The position numbers and the translations under genes are program-made. A stretch of DNA of 22,722 nt from Rhizophagus sp. LPA8_4_AMF (taxonomy: Eukaryota; Glomeromycota; Glomeromycetes; Glomerales; Glomeraceae). The notes beneath the pieces were generated by a model. The model saw only the letters and a list, made by a program, of their open reading frames with translations, made no database searches and was not told where the DNA came from. The stretch is taken from the NCBI GenBank assembly GCA_021464525.1, contig JADRCO010001082.1:1-22722 (forward strand), given 5' to 3'. Below, in pieces: positions 9,645 to 19,700 of this stretch; within the stretch, counting starts at the first letter, position 1, and every line of letters begins with the position of its first letter.

Positions 9645-9673
9645 TTTTTTTTTTTTTAAAAAAAAAAAAAAAA
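9645..9673. repeat. T13-A16 homopolymer palindrome
   Basis: Thirteen T residues are followed directly by sixteen A residues, seven bases downstream of the receptor gene's stop codon. It may mark the 3' untranslated region or transcript end. Its length is likely to be unstable and error-prone in assembly. Confidence 0.6.
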
Positions 9674-9679
9674 TACTAC

Positions 9680-11404
9680 CTAATTACTAAAAATAAATAA
9701 CCCTGATAACCCGGCCATAGTGGGTTTCATCTCATCAATTTTTAATTTACATTCATGATTTTCACTATGCCAATATGACATAATATGAATAGTCCCATAA
9801 TAATGATTTAATGCTGCTGTTACGACAAAGAAATGAAATATTTGATGAGATGATCCCTAAAAAAAACAAAAAATAGACATATAAATTATTAATCACTTGT
9901 AAAAAAAAAATAAACGATTGAATTCAATAAATAATACTAACCCATATGTCAAATGTTCCAGGAAACAACCTTTCAGGTATTCTAATAAAAAGAATTAAGA
10001 GTTTTAATGAAAAAATCTTTATTCAAATTTTTTGAAAAAAAAAAAAAAATTATTTACATACCTTGCACCATAAATTAATGCACCAACAACGTATAGTGCA
10101 CCTGTTATCAATAACGACTCAAGGGCAATAACATCAAAACTTAAATGAACCTACAAGAATAATTCATAAAACGTAAATATTATGCAAATCCACAAAGTTA
10201 ATAAATCAAAAACATATAATATATAATTATTCACCCCATATAATAAAATGGCATGCAGGACTGGGAAAACCGTACTCCCTCCTAATGCGATAAATAACCC
10301 AGTTCTAAACCACCTAAATTCTGGTTTTCTAAACCTAAGAGCAACTGCTACAGAAATCTATATGATAATACAAATATAATTTTAGAAAAATTTTTTATAC
10401 CATACTAATAAACATACACACTCACACACATATGCAAAGTACATACCGTTGCAGTTCCAAATATACATATCATTGAAAAGTAAACGATTTGCCAGATTTT
10501 ATGACAATAAAAACCTAGATTTATTTTAAAAGAAAAAATTATTTAATCTAAAGACAAGAAAATAAAATAAGAATATTAAAACAAGAACGTACCATAGTAT
10601 ATTATTGGGCAAATAGATCCACTAAAAATAAATTTACTTGTTATTAACATAAAAATTCTGAATCAATCATTTTTAAAAACTTTAAACGAATCTTAACTTA
10701 CAAAATCAAGGCAACAATACCAACATAATCGCATCTATTCCAGTTCGCACAAACCTATAAGAAATAAAAATTTTATTTTTAATATTAACTGATTGAATAA
10801 TTATTAGTGATAGTGAACAACATTACCTTTTCTGAGTGGCAACAAACGGTATGAAAGGCTGACGACAATCCGAGGCAAATCACTGCGCCAGCCATAAAAA
10901 TATAAAATGCAATTAAATCCACCTTATTCAAAGTTGTATAATTTACAAAATAAAAATATGTAGCGAATGAACAGGTAGTAAACAGAATTGCACCAATAAG
11001 GTGAGACCAAATATTAACTTGATTAAAAACGCAAGAAATAAAATTTAGTATGTTTCTTTAGCAATAAGTCAACACTCAAGTTTTAACTTCGACTTACCAC
11101 TTTCATTGTGAAGATAAAATAAAGATTGTGCACACTTTAAATACGAAAATGTTGGACGACGATAACCTCGAATGATATCTTTATTATCTTGTAACCAACT
11201 GGGAAGTTCCCAAAAAGTACAAGTTAAAGAAACCTTGGTGTTTGTAACCCAAGTTTTTGGAAAAAATAATGATTCGTTTGGATCAAATTCGTCATCAGAC
11301 TTTTCAGGATCAAGGTTAGCTACCAAAGAAACTACTTCTTCGGTAAATTTTTTTTCGGGTAAAGGACGGATTGTTGATGATAATTTACGTTGGGAAAGTG
11401 GCAT
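9680..11404 (-). CDS. PAQR / AdipoR-like seven-helix receptor (Izh/hemolysin-III-related family)
   Basis: Nine exons join to 358 residues: 11404-11098, 11017-10827, 10754-10702, 10621-10593, 10514-10447, 10357-10235, 10150-10062, 9981-9942 and 9856-9680. All introns are 72-89 nt with GT..AG ends, and every junction keeps frame. Residues 1-102 are cytosolic and end in the PAQR signature ELPSWLQDN..GYRRP. Seven hydrophobic segments lie at about 103-126, 137-159, 176-195, 200-223, 232-257, 264-285 and 303-326. The zinc site of the family is complete: H158 in SSAFHT, D175 in CDYVGI, and H304/H308 in SHQIFH. Relatives act in zinc and sterol homeostasis in yeast (Izh2) and as adiponectin receptors with ceramidase activity in animals. 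Ligand and location here are unknown; a plasma or internal membrane protein is expected. The family call is firm, and the start is supported by AAAAAATG context and full N-terminal length. Confidence 0.93.
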
Positions 11405-11990
11405 TTTTTGAGTTAAATGTGATTAGTCGAATCGGTAAAGAAAAAACGAAATGTCCTTTACAAATATACCCTATTGTTTATTTATTATTAAAAAAAAATT
11501 ATTTTTTTTTTTTAATAAATTTGTCGATTCCTATGTAAATGCAAGAAATACGCTAGTTAGAAAAATAATTTATAATCAAATGCAAATAATTTGTTTTGCA
11601 TAAAACATGCATAATTCTAATGTTTCATTGTTTAAAAGATATTTTTTTTATGAAAAATACCTTCAAAACCCGTAAGGACAAAAAAAAAAGAAAGTTTGAA
11701 ATTCGACAAGGAGGAGAACAAAGTCTACCAAACCTCAAAAAAGGTTTTGAGTTTTCAGGATAATTTCCATTTTGCTTTATATAGATGAATTTTATCGTAT
11801 AAATTTAGTTAAGACGATCGTTTTATTAAAAATCGATAACTTGATAACATCCTAATTTTGCCGATGTAAGACAAATGTACCACATGTTATCTGATGAGAT
11901 CCTATTTGCCGCGAGAACGTGAAATTCACGCAGCACCTCAGCCCTATCATGATAATCGCAATAATATATAAATAGTAGATTATCATTTGC
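11405..11990. other. Upstream region of the receptor gene, AT-rich
   Basis: This is the presumed promoter of the minus-strand receptor. No unambiguous TATA box was chosen among many AT runs. A short GC-richer patch near 11908-11945 contains the odd palindrome CGTGAAATTCACG. No coding frame is supported. Confidence 0.45.
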
Positions 11991-11995
11991 TATAA

Positions 11996-12990
11996 TTGAA
12001 GGAGGCTTCTCCTGAAATACTCAAGGAAGTTTTTGATCATCTTATTAATGATATAAAAATATCCATATTCATTCTTATTTGTAATGGTTGTCTTATATTT
12101 ATTGTCCGAGTCTTATGGATAATTCCAATTAAACTGGAGCTTGATTTCCATGATTGATAGATTATTATTTTTCTTCGAAGAACAATAATGGATCAAAAGA
12201 ATTGAGTACATATTATAATTAACTAGATATTGTACTTGGTCAGTGAGTGTTACGTAAAATTAAAGATAAACCAAGTATTGGTCCGTTATAAAAGAGTACG
12301 GTAATATAACTCGTTCAAACTTCAATTGGTGAACAAGTGACTTCATCAGGTCTGATTTTAAAAAAAAAAATTCCAAAGTGTTAAAGGAATAATTGATATA
12401 AAAGAATTAGTTGATGATGATTTATATAGAAGAAATTTAAGTTGCTCGCAAAACTCTGCAAGAAAATAAAATTCTTGAATTGATTGTAGACGCGGGTTAC
12501 GCTAACAGGTAATTGATGTTCAAAAAGGATTAGAATGTCTTGATGTTAAAAAAGCCTGGCTGTCTCTTATAACAGATCTTAAAAAACAGGCGGAAACGTT
12601 AACTTGTGTAACTTTATCAGGGAGAAAATGTAAAACTTCATCACTTGGTACATTAGGAGTGCTAACGAATTTTAAATTTATTAGAATATACCGAATAGGA
12701 TCTTGAATATCCTTCCAGGATGATTATAGAGAAGATCCCAATCGACAAGATCAAGCTTTCACATCAGAATTAGTCGGAAAAGTATTCCAAGATCGAGAAT
12801 TTTGTTTTTTGGTAACTCTGGGGTTATCGCAAAAAATTTGATCAAAATGATAGAAAATAATGGAAAAAGAGTTGAGGAAATTATGTATTAGCTGTCATGC
12901 ATTTGAAAAGGATGATGATTTACAAAAGTTACCATAACAATTTATGAAATTGTCCAAATCTTAAATCGGTTGAATTTATTTTATGAGAAA
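11996..12990 (+). pseudogene. Decayed F-box-like gene
   Basis: Several disconnected blocks resemble the large Glomeromycotina F-box/leucine-rich family. At 12008-12130 one frame reads PEILKEVFDHLINDIK and then ends RVLWIIPI, like an F-box (LPEIL..IF..L..D...L..C.LVNR.WC...V.ILW..P) whose middle has degenerated. At about 12515-12705 a second open block contains LKKQAETLTCVTLSG followed by LGTLGVLTNF, a repeat-like pattern. Near 12939-12980 NCPNLKSVEFIL is the typical leucine-rich-repeat phrase. Stops and frame changes separate the blocks, and no splice scheme joins them. Intact members would act as substrate adaptors of SCF ubiquitin ligases. The identification rests on motif memory only. Confidence 0.45.
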
Positions 12991-13009
12991 GGTGAGTATT
13001 TTCCACTTA

Positions 13010-13870
13010 CGTGTTTAAATACGTAAAAGATCGATCAATAAGTAATATGGTGATTGAATTATAAAAATTTTTAACGCTGTTTCAATTATAAATAAAATCA
13101 TAAAAGATAAAATATTTAATCGAATGAAATTGAAACATATACTATAGAATAAAAGCTTATAAAATAAAAGCAAGTTTATTGTCAGAGATCTTTGTTTGTT
13201 TGTTTATAAAAATTCCAAATTTCTATTACTTTTTTTATTTATTATCTCATGTACCTAATGGCCTACCATATTTGTAAAGTATTTTGAAACAATTCTCATT
13301 TATAACACCTTTAATAAATAATAATAAAACCTCTATCCCTCTTCCCGTCTTTGTCACTAACATTTCATCTCCTTGATCATTATCCCATTATTCCGTTCCA
13401 ATGATTCGATCCTTCATTGTCTCATTTATCCTTTGTTACTTCATATTTCAATTGTAGGCGTTCAGTTAACACCTGTGAAATATTTATATCAAACAGAATT
13501 TAACCTAATAATTATCCCTGATCTCCACCGTTTACACAATTATACTTTACTGGACAGTGACTAGTGAGTACAAGTATATTCGCATAAAAATTGTGTAATT
13601 GGCAGTATTCTTAAGGATAGATAATTTCTCCTGTATGAATGATCTTATCTAAAATGAAATTTATGAGGTTTGCGGCCTTGTATAAGTACATACCACTTGC
13701 GCCAATTGAGATCAAGAGGGAACCTATTTTACAAGGGATTGGCGAACAAACATTCCCGGAATTTTATAAATCAAACCAACATGCAAAGGATGTTACTTAG
13801 ACAGATTTTCACCCATATGGCGGAAGCTCAACTTCAATATGGCGTATTATCAACTTATCAACATCACTGA
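13010..13870. other. Intergenic stretch, no supported gene
   Basis: Open frames of 60-66 codons at 13373-13564 and 13670-13870 lack motifs and plausible neighbours. AT content drops somewhat between 13330 and 13860, which could reflect more decayed coding sequence, but no family was recognised. Confidence 0.4.
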
Positions 13871-13874
13871 TTAC

Positions 13875-14062
13875 TGCGCCGACCTCTTTAAAAAAAATTG
13901 ATTTTGATACTCCGGAGATATTATTAGCGATTTCTGAGGAATTGTTCTACTATGAAAGATTTGTGTAACAAGTTTTATAAAGAACCTACTTAAATTCTGC
14001 AGAATTCTTCAGAAATCGCTAATAAGCCTATTAATGCGGGAAATTTTTTTAGTGGCAGGCAC
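13875..14062 (+). mobile_element. MITE-like element, inverted relative of 6946-7213
   Basis: It contains TTATTAGCGATTTCTGAGGA (from 13921), which pairs with TCAGAAATCGCTAATAA (to 14027), forming an internal inverted repeat. The centre GAAAGATTTGTGTAAC and the flanks match the reverse complement of 6946-7213, including the TCCGGAGAT-like and CTATTAATGC parts. The outer left end is worn. No open frame is present. Confidence 0.6.
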
Positions 14063-14360
14063 ATATTTAATATAATATTTGTAATATCAACGGTTACTTA
14101 ATAATCTCTATGAAAAAAGTATATAGGGAAGTCCGGACAAATTTTCAGATGTAACACTAAAAGTTATGTGGACGTCCCAAATATCATTCGGACATTCTCA
14201 CTTTTAATTATTGTACATAAGAAAAATATGATTATTCTGAAGTATTCTCTTTATTCGGTCTATTTAGCACAATCAGATAAATTGATAAATTCTTACAAAA
14301 AAGAAAATTTATATTATTTTACATATCATTGATTTTACCTTTGGTATCCAAATAATTGAC
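14063..14360. other. AT-rich spacer with a small hairpin
   Basis: GGGAAGTCC near 14128 and GGACGTCCC near 14172 form a near-perfect inverted repeat about 50 nt across, possibly another small element relic. No coding frame is supported. Confidence 0.35.
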
Positions 14361-14364
14361 GACC

Positions 14365-14693
14365 TACTTGTTTAACAATTTAACAAGGAACAATAAAGAA
14401 GTCACCGGTCACCATTCTGAAAACATTTTTTATTTAATAACTCCATCTTCCAATGACACCACTGATTATAATGAACTATCCAATGAAAGTTTGTTTATAT
14501 TGTTGTGAGTCTGGTAGTAATCGTATAGTACTCACATAAATAATTATAAAACCTTTTAAGCTTGAAAATGATTCAATCTAAACCAAAAAGAATTTCTGAT
14601 AGGGAACGAATAGATTTTCTAAAATTCCCAGTGTCACAAGGGTACAGCGGTATCACTCACGTTGAATTTTTTATCCCAAAATATTCTAAGTAA
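14365..14693 (+). CDS. Possible two-exon gene fragment, function unknown
   Basis: Two coding-textured blocks join in frame across a candidate 56-nt intron. Block one, 14365-14504, is open from a stop just upstream and includes NKEVTGHHSENIFYL and SNDTTDYNELSNESLF. The donor is GTGAGT at 14505 and the acceptor TTTTAAG ends at 14560. Block two, 14561-14693, contains KMIQSKPKRISDRERIDF and ends in IPKYSK and TAA. No start codon is found in block one, so it would be an internal-to-C-terminal fragment unless there is an unrecognised upstream exon. Alternatively only the 41-codon frame from ATG 14568 is real. No family was recognised. It could be a pseudogene or chance. Confidence 0.25.
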
Positions 14694-14699
14694 TTTTGT

Positions 14700-15480
14700 A
14701 AATGGTATATTTTTTTTCGGATCATAATTGTGTAATTTCCATAATTGTAATTTAAATGATATTTATATAATAAATTCGTAAATTAGTCATCATATCATTA
14801 TCGTAGAAGTGGCGCTTGTCAAAAAAAAAGAAGTGGAAATTTTCAAATTTTACTTTTTTAAAAATAATGATCTCCAAAATTAAACCTTAATTAGTATAGT
14901 TGAAATCTAGAATGATAATCTGTGTTTTTCTTACTTTCACTTCATGTTTTTATTGATTATGTAATTTATATTTTAACGGTTTACTTCCCCTACTTTTCTT
15001 AATAAGTATTTATCAGATTTTATTATTAAACGCTTAATTTTTTTAATACATAAAATAAGTTTCAATAAATTTTAATACCCATAAATCGTTCCATATCCTT
15101 CGATTAATTTCCCTAATTATTTTTTCTAATTCATCATATGTTTATTGTTTCTTATTATTTTTCTTTTTTAAAATATTCATCTAGTTAACTAGGCCCAGTT
15201 AGTTAATATTCACCCATTTTTGTTCATATTGTACGTAAATTCGTAAATTTAGGTTATTTCTATGTAAATCTTGTTTATTTAAACTTATTAAAAAATTATT
15301 TAATCGAAATTTAGAATTTTGGCGTGATTTGTATGACAAAGAACGAACGAATCAAAAGAAATCCTTTCAATAATTCACCAATTTTAGAATTGATGATTTT
15401 CAGGTTAAATGAATTCTTTATTCATTTGTCACACGTAACTCCCTTTTTCATGTATCACGTAGTATAGTAACATATCAGAT
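14700..15480. other. AT-rich intergenic stretch upstream of the kinase
   Basis: No gene, RNA gene or repeat partner was recognised. The last 150 nt before the kinase start probably hold its core promoter. Confidence 0.5.
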
Positions 15481-15481
15481 A

Positions 15482-15488
15482 TATAAAG
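15482..15488 (+). promoter_or_regulatory. Candidate TATA box of the kinase gene
   Basis: TATAAAG lies 135 nt before the kinase ATG in the context CAGATATATAAAGATTT. The distance suits a transcript with a 5' leader of about 100 nt. In DNA this AT-rich the match could be fortuitous. Confidence 0.3.
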
Positions 15489-15622
15489 ATTTAATTTTAC
15501 TTTATTTTTCATAAGAATTTTATTCGCTTGCTAATTATCTTCTTTTGAATATAATTATCGTTTTTTTAATTTCTTAAATGGCTTGACAAACGAGAACTAA
15601 CAAAGATAATAGTTAATTCTAA

Positions 15623-17376
15623 ATGCCGGTTTGCAATTATCGTAATCTTCTAATTTTCTTAAGTATTTTTAAAATACTTAAAAGTGCGAAATTCTTGACG
15701 AAATTAGTTAGATGGAGATTTGTTTCTCGTCAAAATCGGTTAATTCTTCCTTTATTTATTCAACTTACTGTACTGATTAGAATCGGATTTACTAGAGAGC
15801 TTGCTTCTGCTTTATTTCACGCTCTTACTTCTGAAGGCGCATACCTTGATGAACTTGATGAAACATTATCTTCTCAATTAAATCTTGATATTGATGACGA
15901 TATTAAAGTTATTAAAGTTATTAGTAACGAAAATACAAATACAGAAGAAATTTATGAATATCCTAAAGGTGACTCGTGCAAAGTTTGTAAAAAGAAGTAT
16001 GAATCCGCTCTTAATTGGTGTGTTGTATGTGATATAAAACGACTTCAAGATGATTTCCCAAATTGGAGTAGTGGACATCAAGAATTAGATAAGATTATAA
16101 GGAACAATCAATTAAGTGCTGATAGTCATACGAATTATATTGAATGGATTCCTTACAAAAAACTTACTGATATTAAGAAAATTAGTGAAGGTGGATTCGG
16201 TATTGTATATTCTGCCACATGGATTGAAGGTCCAAGATGGAAATGGGATGATGAGAAAATGCAATGGGTTGCTTCTGGTCCAAGAAAGATTGCTCTTAAA
16301 ACTCTTAAGCGTGATAGTATTACTAAAAGACGTGAAGAATTCTTCAAAGAAGTATGAATAAAATTTATTTTAATACTAAAATAAAAAGTTAAATTTTGTT
16401 AACCTAATCCATATAAAAATTTTTAGGTTGAGTATCATTCAATTTGCGTTGGTATAAACAGAATAGTTCATTGCTTTGGTGTCACTCGCAATCCAGATAC
16501 GGGAAATTATATGATGGTTACTAACTTTGCAAATGAAGGTAACTTATCTCGATTTAATTGTGATCTATATATTATATCAATTTGATACGAATTTTTTTTT
16601 CCTCTCCAGGTGATTTGACTTCCTATATTAAAAAGCATCAACAAGAATTGACATGGGAGCGTATCCTTCGTTTATCACGTGATATCGCGAAGGCTCTTAG
16701 AGAACTCCATAGAAAGGTAAGCTTTAGATAAACTGTAAAATATTGTTCTTTATTTTTAGCCGCCAAATTTACCAAAGAACATTTATTTTATGTTTGCTAG
16801 GGACTTATTCATTGTGACCTTCATAGCGGTAATATTCTGAATCATGTGACATGTTATGATGTCACATGGACTTGGATTGCGGACTTAGGATTAAGTTTGA
16901 AAGAGGAAGCAAGTCAAACGAGGAATCAAGTTTATGGAAGGTTTGAATATATTGCACCTGAAGTACATCGACAAAAATTATATTCAAAAGCTGCAGATGT
17001 ATATTCTTTTGGAATTATACTTTGGGAATTAACATCTTGTCGTACGCCATTCTCTGACATGATGCGAGATATAGCTCTTGAAGTTGAAATTATTAAAGGA
17101 GAGAGACCAAATATAGTTGAAGGTACACCATCAGCCTTTGCTAAACTTATGCAAGATTGCTGGCACGAAGATCCGAGTTTACGACCTAATATGGAAGATG
17201 TATATAAAAGAATTTGGAGTTTTTCAAATTCAATAATTAAAGGAAATCGTAATGATAGATATGGATTTAAGGCTGCAGAGAAGGACAGAACTTTTAGATT
17301 ACAAACTATGACAAAACAAATATATCCGAAATTTACATATGGTCGAATATTATCTGGTAAATTTTCAGGAAAATAA
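15623..17376 (+). CDS. TKL-type protein kinase with N-terminal Cys-knuckle (Rhizophagus-style)
   Basis: Four exons, 15623-16351, 16427-16538, 16610-16716 and 16801-17376, join to 507 residues. The introns are 75, 71 and 84 nt with GT..AG ends and intact phase. Residues 1-60 are basic/hydrophobic. C119-C122 and C133-C136 (CKVC..WCVVC) form a zinc-knuckle-like motif typical of the expanded Glomeromycotina kinases. The kinase domain starts at about 181. It has the glycine loop SEGGFGIV (188-195), the ATP lysine K226 in IALK, the catalytic loop IHCDLHSGNIL with D322, the metal-binding D344 in DLG, APE at 368-370 and DVYSFG at 382-387, so it looks catalytically competent. HCD replaces HRD, which removes the arginine that normally contacts the activation segment. 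An insert (WDDEKMQW) lies between the glycine loop and the ATP lysine. Substrate is unknown; it is probably cytoplasmic Ser/Thr or dual-specificity signalling. An alternative last exon may exist downstream. Confidence 0.93.
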
Positions 17377-17543
17377 TAAATTCATAATATATCCATTAAT
17401 ATTTATATTTAATTTTCTAGATGTTAACTATTTAAGTACAAGGATTATAATTTGTAAGCAAAATTACAAAATAATAAATATAAGGTTAAATAATAAATTA
17501 TTAAAAATATTAATCATATGTCTTTAATTGCGATTCCTTATAG

Positions 17544-17752
17544 ATACTCCAATACCATCAACGATTAGAAGTATTATGGAAAGTTGTTGTATTAAGGATT
17601 CAACCAATAATATCAAGAAGGAAAGCAAAGCAACAGAAAATCAGAAATTGTTGTTTAAGGTTAACTCAGGACGTGGAATGGAAATAGTTGTAGGAAGTAA
17701 TAATGTTTTAAGTTTATCGACTATAATTATTCATAGTCAGATTTTTGATTAA
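17544..17752 (+). CDS. Candidate alternative C-terminal exon of the kinase
   Basis: A donor-like GTAAAT at 17357 inside the last kinase exon and an acceptor CTTATAG ending at 17543 would remove 187 nt. Splicing there joins kinase residue S501 in phase to 69 further codons (D TPIPSTIRSIMESCC ... SQIFD) ending with TAA at 17750. The exon is purine-rich and visibly less AT-rich than its flanks, unlike the surrounding non-coding DNA. The intron would be longer than the gene's others (71-84 nt). Alternatively this is a decayed part of a longer ancestral kinase tail, or chance. Confidence 0.35.
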
Positions 17753-18096
17753 CTTTGTAAATGTACTGTATATATACTTATCTGTTATTATGTAATTGGT
17801 AAGTAAAATTATAAAATATAAATTGCTGGCAGTTTAAATTTAATATTACCAATTATATCATTGTAAATGATTGTTATAGTTTAAATATTTAAATAAATTA
17901 TATTAAGGTTTTTATATATTATTTGATTTTAATCTTGATTACTGTAACTTGTTTCTATAATTAAAAAGCTTTGGCCATGCAACTCTGGCGAAAAATTTTC
18001 TTTACTAGAATATGATTTTTTTTTTTGAAGATCGTTATTCTTTATATTATTAATATAAAATGTCAATGATTTTAGCAATACTACTGTAGTAATTTA

Positions 18097-18230
18097 CCGT
18101 ATTTTGCGGTTAGTAAGCACCCCCCGAAAATAAGCACCCTGGCCATAATTATGGCGATTTTGGCCAGAATTATGAGGATCTTGGCCGGCATTAAGTGCAA
18201 AAAGGGGTGCTTATATACCGCAAAATACAG
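18097..18230. mobile_element. 134-bp TA-flanked MITE (Tc1/mariner/pogo-like)
   Basis: The terminal inverted repeats are CCGTATTTTGCGG..TAAGCACCCC at the left and GGGGTGCTTATA..CCGCAAAATACAG at the right. The element sits between TA dinucleotides at 18095-18096 and 18231-18232. Repeat Y copy A lacks it, giving an empty-site control. TA duplication with short inverted repeats is typical of the Tc1/mariner superfamily. There is no coding capacity. The core contains 21-bp tandem units beginning TGGCC. Confidence 0.8.
18140..18195. repeat. 21-bp tandem repeat in the MITE core
   Basis: Units start at 18140, 18161 and 18182, each beginning TGGCC and continuing (A/G)(T/G)(A/C)ATTA; the third is partial. 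The first unit also contains the palindrome CCATAATTATGG. Confidence 0.65.
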
Positions 18231-18329
18231 TAATAGTAAGATTATACATACAAACAATATAAAGATAATCGTGTCGCGTCACGTCACGTTATCAATGTTA
18301 AATTCTTAATAAATATCATATATTACGTA

Positions 18330-19505
18330 AATATCAGTTTGATATAAGTCCCTTCATTCCACACATAATAATAAAGTCATGTCATGTGATCTAACATTGT
18401 ATTTTAATTGGTCTATCATAAATTATTGATTGATCAAATGGAACGGTCAAAGTTTATACGTATTAAACGTTTTAAAATTTAATTTGTCCCTCAAATAAAG
18501 GTTCACTAAAAAGTTAATTTTCAAACAAGTTTTCAAACCAGGTTTAGCTTCTGATGAGCACTGAACTAGTTAAACCATTTACACATCCCTATTAAGATTC
18601 AGGGTTTTCATCAGGACTCGCACTTGTACGTGTAACATTGCAACGATCATACACATTTTAATTATTTTGTCTACAATTAAGTCGGGTCATCTGATATAAT
18701 GCAATCGTTATGAAGTTCTATGAATAGAACATTTTAGATGTAATGAGTTTCTTGTTTCACAATTCGGAAATTACCGATACCGTATATCATTTTTAATTTG
18801 TATTCCATGGAAAATAACGATTAAACAAATTCTTTTTCTCTTTTTTTTTGCGTTCACCTCCATCGTTATGTTTAAAATCTAATCATGTGCAACGTATAAA
18901 CATATGGTTTATTTTGTTAGTCTATTATTCAATAAAAAAATATTTTTATGGGAATTCCTTCCGAGTATAATATTTATAAATAGTGCAGATAACATTATTA
19001 TATACAAAAGGAATTTTATTATAAATAAAATTCCGATCATAAATTCCCACGTACTTCATTTTAGATTCATTTTTTTTTCATTTTATTTGATAAAAAAAGC
19101 CAGCCACATAATTTTCAAAAAAAAAAAAAATCGAAATATTAATTTTAATTTGAACTCAACTATGTTGAATAAAAAAAACATAAAGCATTTCTTTTTTCGT
19201 GCATGTAATGCAATATTCTAGATATTGATTGATTTTAATTATTTTAATTGAATATCTATTTAAATTTTGTATATATACTGTATTTAATAATATTCAAAAC
19301 TTAAAGCAATCTTAGTAAAAATAATAATAAAGAATATAAGATAATAAAATTTGTTAAAGCTTAATTGAATTTTGTGTTAAAATCTTAGAAATTCATAATT
19401 AGTTACATAACAACATCTTTATCAATACTGTATATTATGGTTTGTGATTTGTGATTCCTCATATATGATGACAACGAAAAAAAAGCGAAGTTAAAAAACA
19501 AAATT
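18330..19505. other. AT-rich intergenic stretch, no supported gene
   Basis: The longest open frame (18904-19221, 105 codons) is Ile/Phe/Lys/Asn-rich and spans the inverted repeat GGAATTTTAT / ATAAAATTCC (19010-19034), so it reads as non-coding AT sequence. No RNA gene was seen. Confidence 0.5.
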
Positions 19506-19700
19506 CGGTTATAATAATCAACGTTATAATAGGTTAAAAGAATTGGAAAATTCTTTTCTTTTTAATCTATGCCAATATTTTCTTACCATAATTTTATTTA
19601 ATGATTTTATCAAAAGCAAAATATATATTGTGTTTTTTTTACGCTAAGTCGGATAATACGTAATACGAATTTATACGAAATTATTTGTCGAAGCTCAAAA

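Larger units (their letters stand above)
17974..18325 (+). repeat. Repeat Y, copy B (carries a MITE)
   Basis: It matches 6588-6800 in order and orientation: CCATGCAACTCTGG, AAAAATTTTC, TGTCAATGATTTTAG, AACAATATAAAGA, GTGTCGCGT, ATCAATGTTA and TTCTTAATAAA. The match is interrupted by a 134-bp element (18097-18230). It begins about 600 nt beyond the kinase stop codon. No conserved reading frame. Confidence 0.75.

Noticed and set aside
11172-11411. 79-codon plus-strand frame
   Set aside because: It is antisense to exon 1 of the PAQR gene, whose reading is supported by family motifs.
16843-16868. Perfect 10-bp inverted repeat inside kinase exon 4 (CATGTGACAT / ATGTCACATG)
   Set aside because: It falls in coding sequence between the NIL and IADLG motifs, where the protein reads through normally. 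A regulatory role is unsupported, though a small local inversion-duplication is possible.
18904-19221. 105-codon plus-strand open frame
   Set aside because: The composition is dominated by Ile, Phe, Lys and Asn as expected from random AT-rich DNA. It spans an A tract and an inverted repeat, and has no motif.
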